Shown one piece after another: positions 55,113-64,000 of a stretch of 64,000 nt of DNA (positions are counted from its first letter, which is position 1; each line of letters begins with the position of its first letter). The DNA is from Aspidapion aeneum. Lineage: Eukaryota; Arthropoda; Insecta; Coleoptera; Brentidae. The notes under the pieces were generated by a model, which saw nothing but the letters and a program-made list of their open reading frames with translations, had not been told where the DNA came from and searched no databases. The position numbers and the translations under genes were made by a program. The stretch lies in the NCBI GenBank assembly GCA_963576565.1, contig OY755044.1, positions 55,798,608-55,862,607 of the forward strand. The letters are read 5' to 3'.

Positions 55113-57085
55113 CAGGATTTTTTATTTTTTTATTTTATTTTATTTTATTTTACAGCCACTCAACAGGAACAAACCCAATTACAGAGTGGGAAAAATACAG
55201 TTGAAGTTGATTACAGCTAATAACAGATACAAAAAAAAAATAGTGTTTATAAAAGAAATAAATAATAAGTTAATAGTGATTTAGGACAGCCGTAATTTTT
55301 TTAAATAAGCGATACTGCAATTAAATATGTCACATCGATCATTGTAAGAATTACAAGTGTTGCAGGCTCTTGTTAAAGGGGCATTTTTGCAAATGTTGGT
55401 TCGTTGGTTTGGTAAATAAAATGGCACTGTCGATCGAGCCGAAGTTCTAGGTACTAAAAAGTTTAATTGTTGCAATAGTTCCGGCGAGTCGATTTGGTTG
55501 TTAATAATTTTATAAATGAACTGTATCTCGGCCAAACTGCGTCTATCCTTTAGAGAACTGATATTAAACCTATTACAAAGGACCTCATTTGGTGTTCCTA
55601 TTTCTGGGTACACACCGTCCAATTTAAAAGCCAGGTATTTTAAAAATTTGCGCTGAATTTTTTCAATTGAGTCAATATGTGTTTGGTAGCACGGTGACCA
55701 CACAATAGACGAGTATTCTAATCTTGATCGGACGTACGCAAAATATAATAATTTTAAACTAGCGATATTCTTAAAATGTTGAGAATTGCGGATTATAAAA
55801 CCGAGCATTTGATAACTCTTCTTAACAATATCCCGTATATGAGGGACAAAAGAAAGAGCACTGTCGAATGTTATACCGAGGTCTTTAAATTCCAGTGATC
55901 TAGGCAATATGGCGCCATCCAAAGAATAGTCAAACTGAATTACCTGTTGCTTAAGAGAGAAGGAGACAACGTTACATTTGATAGGATTTAGTGGTAGTAA
56001 ATTAGAGTGACACCAAGTATTAACTCTATTTGGGGCATTTTGAAGTCTTTCGCAGTCAGATAAATTAGTTATTCGACAAAATATTTTAAGATCATCAGCA
56101 TATAATAGACAAATAACCTGAATGTCGTTTAAAATACTATTAATAAAAGCAATGAAAAATAATGGGCCCAATATCGATCCCTGAGGGACCCCAGAGCTAG
56201 CGATAATTGTAGATGAAGCTCGGCCACAACATTCAACGTATTGGGGTCTCTTAGTTAGGTATGATTTGAGAAAAATACAAAGATCATCAGACAGTCCAAA
56301 GTGTTCAAAAGTACGTTGTAAAATGCTGTGGTCCAGCCGATCAAATGCTTTAGAAAAGTCTGTGTAGACCACATCAACTTGAGCATTCATATCTATTGAT
56401 TCAGCAATAAATTGGGTAACAGTGACTAAATTAGTGGAAGTTGATTTGTTTTTCATGAATCCATGTTGTCTCGAGTCAATCCGGCCAGACAAAGCAGGGT
56501 AGAGTGAAGTATGAAGGACACGTTCGAAGCATTTTGAAAAATTGTTAATAATGGTGATGGGTCTGTAATTTTCGATTAGGCTTTTTTCTTGTTTTTTATA
56601 GACCGGTATAATCTTAGATGCTTTCCAAGTGTCCGGAAAAGTTTTTTGTTTCAAGGATAAATTAAACAAAATAGTCAAAGGATAAGAAAATATATGGGCA
56701 CAGTCTTTCAACAGAAATGCTGGAATTTTGTCTGGACCAACAATAGCCTTCGGTTTTAAACTCCTCAGGGCTCGCAATACCTCAGATTCCTGAAACTTTT
56801 TAAGCGATATTTCATTAGTAATCGAAGGGTCTTCAGTATTCATATGTGCTATGGGGATCTGTTGATCTGAGGTATACGATGACTGAAAGTATTTGGCGAA
56901 GGCATTGGCGATACTGGATAAAGAACAGGAATACCTTTTCGGTGACATTATATTTATTACATCATTTTTGGTACTCTGAAAGCTGCTTTCTTTGGCGGCC
57001 TTTTCAATGTCCATCTCAAAGTGGGAATTATTCTTTGGTCCCTCGTTTGTTTCATCTTTAAGAAATTTCATTCAAACTTGTTCAA
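55113..57085 (-). mobile_element. Jockey/CR1-like non-LTR retrotransposon, 5'-truncated
   Basis: Minus-strand element made of a truncated ORF2 (57071-55281), a short 3' untranslated region and a (TAAAA)n tail (about 55155-55113). The 5' boundary lies near 57072-57085, where homology to coding sequence stops. It lies 82 bp beyond the Mag-type element. Confidence 0.88.
55281..57071 (-). CDS. Non-LTR reverse transcriptase, partial ORF2 lacking endonuclease
   Basis: 596 codons without a stop. The N-terminal part (about 1-95) is the linker between endonuclease and RT. RT blocks are GPDKIPAFLLK, NYRPITIIN, QHGFMKNKST, YTDFSKAFDRLDH (first catalytic aspartate), SGVPQGSILGPLFF and LLYADDLKIF (catalytic pair, near 56105), followed by DLGITFDSAL and a C-terminal region with a Cys/His cluster CNTCNSYNDRC. 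Intact family members are near 900 residues with an N-terminal endonuclease, so about 300 residues are missing through 5' truncation. The remaining frame is clean, implying a fairly recent insertion, but it cannot move on its own. Confidence 0.93.
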   Translation of the reverse strand: MKFLKDETNEGPKNNSHFEMDIEKAAKESSFQSTKNDVINIMSPKRYSCSLSSIANAFAKYFQSSYTSDQQIPIAHMNTEDPSITNEISLKKFQESEVLRALRSLKPKAIVGPDKIPAFLLKDCAHIFSYPLTILFNLSLKQKTFPDTWKASKIIPVYKKQEKSLIENYRPITIINNFSKCFERVLHTSLYPALSGRIDSRQHGFMKNKSTSTNLVTVTQFIAESIDMNAQVDVVYTDFSKAFDRLDHSILQRTFEHFGLSDDLCIFLKSYLTKRPQYVECCGRASSTIIASSGVPQGSILGPLFFIAFINSILNDIQVICLLYADDLKIFCRITNLSDCERLQNAPNRVNTWCHSNLLPLNPIKCNVVSFSLKQQVIQFDYSLDGAILPRSLEFKDLGITFDSALSFVPHIRDIVKKSYQMLGFIIRNSQHFKNIASLKLLYFAYVRSRLEYSSIVWSPCYQTHIDSIEKIQRKFLKYLAFKLDGVYPEIGTPNEVLCNRFNISSLKDRRSLAEIQFIYKIINNQIDSPELLQQLNFLVPRTSARSTVPFYLPNQRTNICKNAPLTRACNTCNSYNDRCDIFNCSIAYLKKLRLS

Positions 57086-57479
57086 CTTATTTAGTTTGTT
57101 ATGAAATAAATATTATTTTTTGCACATTTTGTTCTATGTTTGTTAGCTTCTGACTGACTTTTGTTTAATATCTACCATAGCAACGCGCCCAAAGCTCACC
57201 AAAAAATTTAAAACTATCACTGCCCGCTATATTATTATATACCGGGGGTTGGCATGCTAAAACTAGAGTACCGGAGTAAGTGGTTTAATATTTATTTATT
57301 TTATGATTATTATTATTTTTAGTATGTAAACATTGGCATTAAAGTCCCTTTTAATCACTTAACAAATTATAGCCATCCTTCCGGTCGGGCTTAAAAGATC
57401 TTGCCGCGGAATTAAAAGTAAACACAGCATATACCTACTATTATTTTATTACGGTGTCCAATCAAAAGCGGGCGGCGAA
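57086..57479. other. Non-coding stretch
   Basis: AT-rich; words ATTAAAGTCCC and TTTTAATCAC near 57340 recur diverged around 33370 and 50335, indicating an old dispersed repeat. No gene seen. Confidence 0.45.
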
Positions 57480-57770
57480 GAAAACGTCGAAAGAACAAAA
57501 TGTCAAAGACACGAAAGGTCGAAAGTACAAAAGGTCAAAAACAGAAGGTCGAAACTACAAAAGGCCGAAAATACAAAAGGTCGAAGGTACAAAAGGTCGA
57601 AAAACAAAAGGCCAAAACTACAAAAGGTCAAAAATACACAAGGTCGAAAGTACAAAAGATCGAAAATAGAAAAGGTCGAAAGTACAAAAGGTCGAAAGTA
57701 CAAAAGGTCCAAAGTACAAAAGATCGAAAAACAAAAGAATGAAAAACAAAAGGCCCAAAATCGAAAGTAG
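57480..57770. repeat. Purine-rich minisatellite, about 17-bp unit
   Basis: Some 16-17 imperfect units of GGTCGAAAGTACAAAA with variants (GGTCGAAAAACAAAA, GGCCAAAACTACAAAA). Strand-asymmetric: nearly all purine on the plus strand. Lysine-rich frames on the plus strand and F/L/C-rich frames on the minus strand are by-products. Confidence 0.93.
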
Positions 57771-57816
57771 CTATATTGTAATGATTGTAAAAAAAGGCTT
57801 TACTATAGACACAGAG

Positions 57817-57819
<3 letters not shown>

Positions 57820-57877
<58 letters not shown>

Positions 57878-57925
57878 ACACACACACACACACAAACACA
57901 TACACATACACGCACACACACACAC
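57820..57925. repeat. (CA)n microsatellite
   Basis: About 26 uninterrupted CA units from 57822, then interrupted CA/TACA runs to about 57925. The threonine/histidine frame across it is not a gene. Confidence 0.97.
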
Positions 57926-58384
57926 AGAAGTCACGACGATATTGCGAAGATAAGTCAAAATACACCCAAATAAACACATTTTTGGCGTCATCTCAAAAAT
58001 ATTTTTTTTCTTCGAAAGCAATACCTTTTCTAGCCATTCTTGCACGGGCTAGGAAGGTAAAAAATATTCAACAATCTAAAAAATTTTACACAAGACGTGT
58101 CGCGGAACTTTGTTCGAAACCATTTTCCTCAAACGGAAAATTGTCAAAAACGGTTTTTTCGAACGGAAATTTCTTTGAAACAAAAATTTGCGATCAATCG
58201 GTGTTTTCCTAACCTTTATTAGTTGATCGCAAACGTATTCTAACCGGTACAGACACTCTCTGATTTTTTTCCACCAAAACACTGTCTTCAAATCACGGGT
58301 TTGCTATCAATTGAGAAAGGTTAGAATAACACATTTTTCGAAAATATGTTTCGGTTGGTTCGGTTTGGTTTCACACTCTCTACC

Positions 58385-58795
58385 CAGACAGCACAAGTAC
58401 GTACTATGTACGTACATAGTAGGTAACTCTGCGACGTACTATACGTACATGGTACGTACATTTTAGGACGTCCATATATGTACGTCGTAGGGACGTAATT
58501 TTAGCCATGTGCTATGTTTGTAAAAACTCGTACCAGGTACGTACATGGTACATCCAGTTAAACGTAAAATGTACGTACTCTAGACGTACATGGTACTAAC
58601 ATGGGACATCAAATTAAAATAACGAAAGTGTAGAATTAAGACTAGGTACCATTAAAAACTATTCTGGCTTCCTGAACATTCCTACTTTAGAGTGATCGTC
58701 CATAAGGCACGAGGTCTCGATAGGTTTGAAGTTTGTTTTACTTGATTTAATATTTAAGTAATGTATCTCTAACAATGCCGTTAAATGTTATAATT
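58385..58795. mobile_element. Element D copy 2, right-truncated
   Basis: Begins CCCAGACAGCACAAGTACGT, with TA directly to its left. It shares GTACGTAC words and then a collinear unique region (TTCCTGAACATTCC, GTTTGAAGTTTGTTTTACTTG, AACAATGCCGTTAAATGTTA) with 22880-23070 of copy 1. The 101-bp minisatellite and right terminal repeat are absent. Confidence 0.85.
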
Positions 58796-59617
58796 CCAAA
58801 TATAAAGAACTTTAAAGACACTGTATGTTATTTTAAAAACAAATAAAGACTTACTGATCGATGTAAAATACAAAAATAAAAGTATTGGAATATTTTACAA
58901 AAAACCATGTTTTTGCACAAAGTCTACCTGATTGGAAGCACGGCAGAACCACATAAATGACTTTAGAAACTATAAGAAATTTACAAAAGAGGCAAAATTT
59001 AGGGTGACCCCACCGAAATGATATTTTTTATAATTGTAGGTAAGTAATATTACTACTATTATATCTAATAGTAAAAGTGTATGCATTAAATTGTTGTAGT
59101 ATTTTTGTATTAATTTATATTATAAAAATAAAAAGTTGGTCAAAAACTTAAATAACAGGTATGGTCTTTTTTTTTTTAATATTTTACATACTGTAGGTAC
59201 TCTAAAAATTCTGAGATCGCTTTACAAACTTCTACATAAATTGTAGGTACTCTAAAAATTCCGAGGTTAATTTACAATATTGTATAAAAATTGCGTGTAT
59301 GTACTCTAATTATTCCGAGGTAAGTTGACGAGTCGCCCATGGAAATTCCGAGGCAGGTCACGTGGGCTTGTCGCTACCCATGGAGACGCCAGGCTTCCAG
59401 GATGCAGTGACCCTAACCCCTGGTATAAAAATATTATGTACAGACTCCTGCGCTGTCGCCATGGACATTAACCGCTACTCTCGGTATATGTTTTTGATTA
59501 TGACTGACATTGGCAAAATAGATAGAAATATGACGGTAATGTAATTCGGCATTTTTCATTTGTGGTTGCAGTTTTTCGTGATTTTAAAACTTTTTACCTT
59601 ATTTTTAAAAGTGTTTT
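58796..59617. other. Stretch without recognised genes
   Basis: Three imperfect repeats of GTAGGTACTCTAAAAATTC-like words near 59193, 59244 and 59297 form a small tandem array of about 52 bp. The 60-codon frame at 59362 has no motif. Confidence 0.45.
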
Positions 59618-59803
59618 TTGCTAAATTGTGGCCTATCGGTATTTAAGAAATTTAAAAGAAAACAATTTTGTGTTCGTGGGTGCGAAGACTATGTTAGCAA
59701 GCGCCATTGCATTCCCAAACGGAACCTAAAGCTATTTGATGGGTGGCTAAAAATACTTCTCCAAAAAAAAATCAACTTTGACGAAAGACGAAATTCACGT
59801 TAA
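59618..59803 (+). pseudogene. THAP-like zinc-finger exon fragment (tentative)
   Basis: The frame contains FCVRGCEDYV followed by CIPKRNLKLFDGWLKIL. The C-x3-C spacing, the isoleucine-proline block and a tryptophan resemble the first half of a THAP domain. The C-x2-H half is not in this frame and would have to lie in another exon; I see no consensus donor, and a stop follows at 59801-59803. It is too divergent from the exon at 27532 to be a simple copy. It could be a remnant of another THAP-bearing transposon or a chance match. Confidence 0.35.
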
Positions 59804-59890
59804 ATGATGGACACGTTGAACTTGGACGAAGTTTTAAATGTTTAGTTTTAAATTTTGAAAAAACATAGATTATTTCACTATACTTATATA

Positions 59891-60411
59891 CAGGGTCCGG
59901 CAGAATGATCTCCCAAATTAAAAACGCCATTGTAAATGCTATTTATATTTAATTTTTTTAAACTGAAATCGTATTATACCATTTGTTTTTATTAAGTTTT
60001 GAAAATTACAGAGTCCATGTGGCGGCCATTTTTTTCGGTACACAGTCGAAGCTGATTTCTTAAAGTTTCACTCGTGCTGTAACTCTAAAGCGATATTCCT
60101 GTAATTTCTTGGTGTATTGCTGCTTTCAATTCGTCAATGGTTTGGGAAAAGGGGTTAGATATTCCCAAAATATCTGGAACTAAAGCATGTCTACCAAGTG
60201 CGAAGTAAGTACGAAAAGTTCTTTGTGTCGTAATCACAGATTCGTTACCTACTTTTGATTAATATCTCGATAACGAAGACACGATGGCAAGGAAATGGCA
60301 AGGAAATGGCAAGCCGCGAGCTACCAAACAACTGCGCTAAGCTTCCCCTCTCTTCAGTGATTCAGGCACAGTGGCAGTGCAAAATGTGGGAGATCATTAT
60401 GCCGGACCCTG
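59891..60411. mobile_element. Tc1/mariner-like deletion derivative, 521 bp
   Basis: The ends CAGGGTCCGGCAGAATGATC and, inward from the right, CAGGGTCCGGCATAATGATC match with one difference over 25 bp; TATA lies to the left. Minus-strand translation of the interior gives TIDELKAAIHQEI and further residues resembling the C-terminal end of mariner-type transposases, broken by frameshifts. Non-autonomous. Confidence 0.8.
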
Positions 60412-62251
60412 TTTAATTAAATGAATAACCGGCAATATTCACTTTACTTTAAAAAGCTTACCATTTTTTTAAACACCCATTAATACCTAGTTAATATAGG
60501 TTTTTTTTTTTTTTTTTAATAACAATTTATTACAGACCTCAAAACAGTTAACAATAAACTGGCACCGAGGTTAAGAGTTTATATAATGTTTAATTTAAAT
60601 ACAATTTTACATCACGTAGCTAATACTAACAAAATTTTCCAAATCCATTAGTTCTTATTTTTCATTAAAAAACAATTAAAAAAGTTTCCGTTTATAGAAA
60701 CATAACCTATATTTGCAACATTATTATGTATAAAGCATTGTAAAAGTATACATTATTAATTTAAGTTAATGTAGAATATGTATATATTTTCTATGCACTA
60801 ATAAAAAGGAATTTACTGCATAACATTCGTCAAAGGGCCAAGTCTGTTTTTAACTAGAAAATTAGCCTCTCAAGGAAATTTATGTACCTGAATGAATGGA
60901 AAACAAACTTTTAAACCTTATAGATTGAATAAAAATTTAACTTTCCTTTTTTTTATTGCTAGTAGTCATTAATTTAAACATTCTTTGATTAAGCTTCCTT
61001 ATTGATTGGTGTTTATAGAGCATTTTTAAGCAAATTGAGCTTTTACACAAAATAACTCATTCTTATCAGCGCGCAGCGTTTAAATTTAAAACTATGTAAT
61101 TGACGAGTAGAATGAGTTTTTTGGTGTTAAAATTTAATTTGATAAGGACTGTTCAAAACACTATATTATAAGATGTAGGCTGATTGGAGAGCGATTTCAT
61201 TGATGGCTATGAGCATCCGGTATACAATAATTTGAAAAGCCATCCTGTAGCTTAGAGACAAACTGCGCAAGCGTTATGTTGTTTCAAATCCCCCTGTAAA
61301 TGTTTAGTACGGAATACAAAGTTGGAGAGGCGCTGATTCGTGCACGACACCCCGGTATACTGCGCCAATTTAGTAATACAACTCCCACCGTGTAAGTGTC
61401 TGGTCTATCTCTGTCATTCGTCTATGATGCAGTGATAGAAATTGATTTTTTTCAACCAAAACAAGTCAAAGAAAATCACTATGTAACGTTTTTTAAAAAA
61501 AGAATTTTTTTAAAAAACCATACTTTTTTTTTTTTAATTTCCCGTATCTAAATCGACTAAAAATACTCCAAAGAATGATTTCCATACAAAAAAATCGTTA
61601 TATAGGGCGTTTTGACGAGCGAGGTATAACGTAGTAGAACCCCCCTCTGGGATGGAAAACTTTGTATACTATGTTCCTCTTCTTATATCATCAGGAGATT
61701 TTATAGGAGTGGCTTCATGTAGAACCACAGAGGTTATCCAAGTAGAGCTATCCAAATCTTCTTGTCTTTTGTGAGAGGCGTATTTAAAAGAAATTGAGCC
61801 TCTCTCTGGGATAATAATCCGCCCCACAGAACACCATATCCGCACGTGTGAGAAATCAACTTATCATTTTTTTATAACTAGTAATATAATTTTTAAAAAA
61901 ATTCTGTTTGTTTATTGTGAAATTCCTTCATACTTGTCTGTCAAAGTGTCATAAAAATCACGGCGAACTCGATTTTCTGAAATAAGTGAAAGAATTCTAC
62001 CAAGCTGCACTGACAACACTGCGGCTCGCGATCACTGACTTGTATGAACACTGAGAAATAAATTCGACGTACAATTCGTGTCGGAAAACGGTTTTTGTTT
62101 CCTTCATAGAATGAAATTCGTAAGAAAATTAGCTCTAGAATGTTGTGTTTACTAATATCTAAGGTTGTTTTGCCTTTTTGGTTCAAAATATTGAGCAGAA
62201 ACCTTCCACGATATTTTGCCAGTTCTAGTTGAACTCAATGCAGCCCAATTT
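60412..62251. other. Stretch without recognised genes
   Basis: AT-rich with long T runs. Holds the diverged partner (61690-61805) of the repeat at 48420 and another dispersed word near 61310. The 81-codon minus frame at 61941-62186 has no motif that I trust. Confidence 0.45.
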
Positions 62252-62312
62252 TATATGGCTAAAAATTTTAGCTGGCTAAAAACGGTCGGAGGTCTAATCT
62301 ACAAAAATCGAC
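62252..62312. repeat. Right member of the distant inverted pair (with 35665-35728)
   Basis: GGCTAAAAATTTTAGCTGGC and ACAAAAATCGACCC are reverse complements of the left member with scattered changes. Immediately to the right lies the segment shared with the arms of C, then the right TIR of B. Confidence 0.6.
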
Positions 62313-62393
62313 CCTGGTGTAAAACAATTGTCAAATATATCGAGAGCCTCTAGTAAATACTAGTAATTACTAGTTATTCGCTTGAAAACGGCA
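62313..62393. repeat. Right terminal region of insert B
   Basis: TGGTGTAAAACAATTGTCAA and ATATATCGAGAGCC are nearly identical to the outer arms of C. Then a perfect 16-bp palindrome ACTAGTAATTACTAGT (62359-62374) leads into the TIR shared with 25427. Confidence 0.85.
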
Positions 62394-62810
62394 TATGGTA
62401 GTGATCCAGTAGATCGAAATAGCATCAGTGGATATGTTATTAAACTTTTTGATAATATTATTTGTTGGAAAACAAAGAAACAAGTTACAGTAGCCCTATC
62501 TAGTTCTGCATCAGAATATGTCAAGTTTTGTTGCTCAGCTTTTAAACGAGATTTTGAATATTAAAGTTTTTCCAGTGCAAATATTTGAAGACAATCAAAG
62601 TTGTATTAAAATGGCAAGTACTTTCGAGACAAAACGTACCATATTATACACCATTTTATAAAAGATTGTGTGAGTCACAACTTAATAAATCTAAATTACG
62701 TGCCTTCAGCTGAACAAATTGTAGATATACTGACAAAACCATTAAGCAAAGTAAAATTTAATTATTTTCGTGAGAAGCTTAATGTTATTACATTAACCAT
62801 TTAGGAAGTA
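62394..62810 (+). pseudogene. Copia fragment 5 (RNase H to polyprotein C-terminus)
   Basis: Starts in the frame interrupted at 25425: YGSDPVDRNSISGYV, then WKTKKQVTVALSSSASEYV, the conserved copia RNase H block. After a frameshift near 62530, other frames carry VQIFEDNQSCIKMA, a TKR/HFIKDCV-like segment with further frameshift, and YVPSAEQIVDILTKPLSKVKF, ending at a natural stop near 62803. At least two frameshifts make it dead. Confidence 0.93.
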
Positions 62811-63034
62811 ATAATCTTGTTTAGACCTTTTTACTTAAAGGCATAAGTAATTTTATATTTTAAAGTTCGTTAAAGATTAAAATTTTTAAGTTGACATTTT
62901 TAAGAAATTTTTAAAGTACCATAAATTGGGATTTCTTAAGCTTTAGATATTAGTTGAGATACTTTAAGATAGAATAAGTTTTCCTAAGGTATATTTAAAA
63001 AAAAAATATTGTTTTTTTTCATTCAGGAAATGTA

Positions 63035-63048
63035 GAATTGAGTGGGAG
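63035..63048 (+). promoter_or_regulatory. Copia polypurine tract
   Basis: The purine-rich GAATTGAGTGGGAG lies directly before TGTAGAAATA, matching the usual copia arrangement of a GAGTGGGAG-type tract next to the 3' LTR. Confidence 0.7.
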
Positions 63049-64000
63049 TGTAGAAATAGGGGTCCAATTCCTCCTTTCCTGAAAACACTTTTTAAAGGTT
63101 GTTGGTGCAAGCAAGAAATTTCCTAATTTTCATTTTCTTTTCCTTTTCTGCGCGTTTAAAATAATTTAAATTTTCGCGCTCTAAAATATGCATATGGGGT
63201 TTCACGGCACCGGACACGTGGAAGAGAAGCAGCGCCGCGATGTGTGCGCAAAGAACCACCGTCACAACAAGACACTAGCAAAATCACGTTCCCGAAAAAA
63301 GTGAATTTGAGGTGAAAAAACTGGACGTTTAAACGTCGACTGGAGCTGCAAGAGAGTCCGAGGTAGGTGCCTTTTCATATAAAATTCCATATGTATCGTA
63401 ACTTTCCATTTTCAATCGTCAATACCGACATTTAGTTTTAAATGTGCTTGTGAAGCCAATACCGGCGACCTATCGAAGGAAATTCCGTTATTTTTCAGCC
63501 CTTGCACGCACATTTAATGGCCCTTCGACCCAAATTAATAGTTTTCCAAACTACCTAGACTCCTGTGGTTCAGCAATTTCCTACAAAAATTCCAAATTTC
63601 TATTTTCTATTTCAAATTTCAAAATTTATTTCAATTTCAATTCGAAACAGACCATATTGTTTTACCACCTGTTGGGGATATGTTCCTTCAAAGTTGATCG
63701 AAGTGTTTATTACCGTTCAAAAATACCTATAGCCAATGCACATATTTCGTATAGTTTACTAGTTCATCAAAGAAAGTTGATCGCTTTGTTCATTACATTT
63801 TCAGTAAAAGTGGCGTCAATACGCCGAAAGTGAAAATTTTAGGGCGGTTCTTCCACCTATTTTTCTAATTATCGATTTTACAGGTGTCGCGGCGTTAACG
63901 CGCAGGTGCAAGTGTTTCGTCGTCACCAAGGTCTCACGTTGCGCGCGTTGTTTCTTCAAATACCGTCGTTTGTTAAAAACTTTCAGACGAGACCGCTAGT
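63049..64000 (+). repeat. Probable copia 3' LTR start and unassigned right edge
   Basis: TGTAGAAATAGGGGTCC follows the polypurine tract and is taken as the LTR start. The end cannot be placed because the partner LTR is outside the window. From about 63190 the sequence is noticeably richer in CG and holds splice-like GAG|GTAGGT near 63360 and TTTTACAG near 63882. The 129-codon frame at 63444 has no recognisable motif. This may be long LTR, another element or host sequence. Confidence 0.45.

Larger units (their letters stand above)
25426..62393. mobile_element. Insert B: 36,968-bp TIR-bounded insertion into copia
   Basis: The left end (25427 onward) reads GCCGTTTTCAAGCGAATAAC and continues to TAGTAATTAC. 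The right end (to 62392) is its exact reverse complement for about 30 bp. The outermost base differs (A against T). TAT codons flank it, and deleting B plus one TAT restores copia in frame. It contains the P-like transposase near its left end and many later nested elements. Whether B was mobilised at this size, or was a small element swollen by insertions, cannot be told here; the second is simpler. Confidence 0.78.

Noticed and set aside
57454..58212. Lysine-rich and cysteine/valine-rich frames
   Set aside because: Produced by the purine minisatellite and the CA repeat.
59362..59544. 60-codon frame
   Set aside because: Overlaps a dispersed repeat that recurs near 49960 in opposite orientation; no conserved domain.
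25426..62393. Polinton/Maverick or other giant virus-like element for insert B
   Set aside because: No polymerase B, retroviral-type integrase of its own, ATPase, protease or capsid frame outside the recognisable retrotransposons; ends are about 30 bp, not hundreds.

Overview
The window is repeat-dominated, AT-rich animal (almost certainly arthropod, most likely insect) DNA. I see no bacterial architecture, no rRNA or tRNA gene that I can recognise, and no host protein-coding gene I can defend. The organism call rests on the transposon mix: BEL/Pao, Ty1/copia and Mag-type Ty3/gypsy LTR elements, CR1/Jockey-like and RTE-like non-LTR retrotransposons, a P-like THAP transposase, pogo/Tigger-type and hAT-type miniature elements, and a family built around a TCTG microsatellite. 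A beetle-sized TE-rich genome would fit, but the order is a guess.

Layout. 1-8470 is an almost perfect (TCTG)n tract of about 2,117 units. It lies inside a copy of a short non-autonomous family (here 'F'), which is interrupted by a non-LTR reverse transcriptase (8598-9785) and resumes to 10192. 10198-11580 is a divergent tandem duplication. From 12125 a degenerate copia element acts as a backbone for a nest of insertions. A near-complete BEL/Pao element (12997-20172, 481-bp LTRs, 5-bp target duplication CTTAG) splits its reverse transcriptase. A pogo-type MITE (20258-20442) sits in the catalytic YVDD codons. A 4.45-kb TA-flanked element 'A' (20954-25404) follows. Copia then breaks a last time at 25425 and resumes in frame at 62394. 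Between these points is a 36,968-bp insert 'B' whose ends are about 30-bp inverted repeats flanked by TAT.

Inside A are a long inverted repeat (E), an RTE reverse-transcriptase fragment, a palindrome-rich GTACGTAC element (D) and an F copy. Inside B, near its left end, is a broken P-element-like THAP transposase (exons 2 onward at 28568-31814, plus strand). Its presumptive THAP exon 1 lies on the opposite strand at 27532-27687, within a 252-bp inverted-repeat structure (C). The gene is interrupted by a 974-bp element (G) whose terminal repeats resemble those of D. The rest of B holds a Tigger-like element, several MITEs, two more F copies, a pentanucleotide array, an apparently intact recent Mag-type retrotransposon with 99-bp LTRs (50521-55030), a 5'-truncated Jockey-like element, minisatellites, and long stretches in which I recognise nothing.

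How it fits together: this is a record of nested transposition rather than a cooperating gene set. The order of insertion can be read because copia coding sequence can be followed across four insertions with target duplications. The most unusual signals are the 8.5-kb TCTG tract with its short seeds in sister copies, the P-like gene with its first exon on the wrong strand, the 37-kb insert with short terminal inverted repeats, and the D/G families with related ends and no visible transposase.
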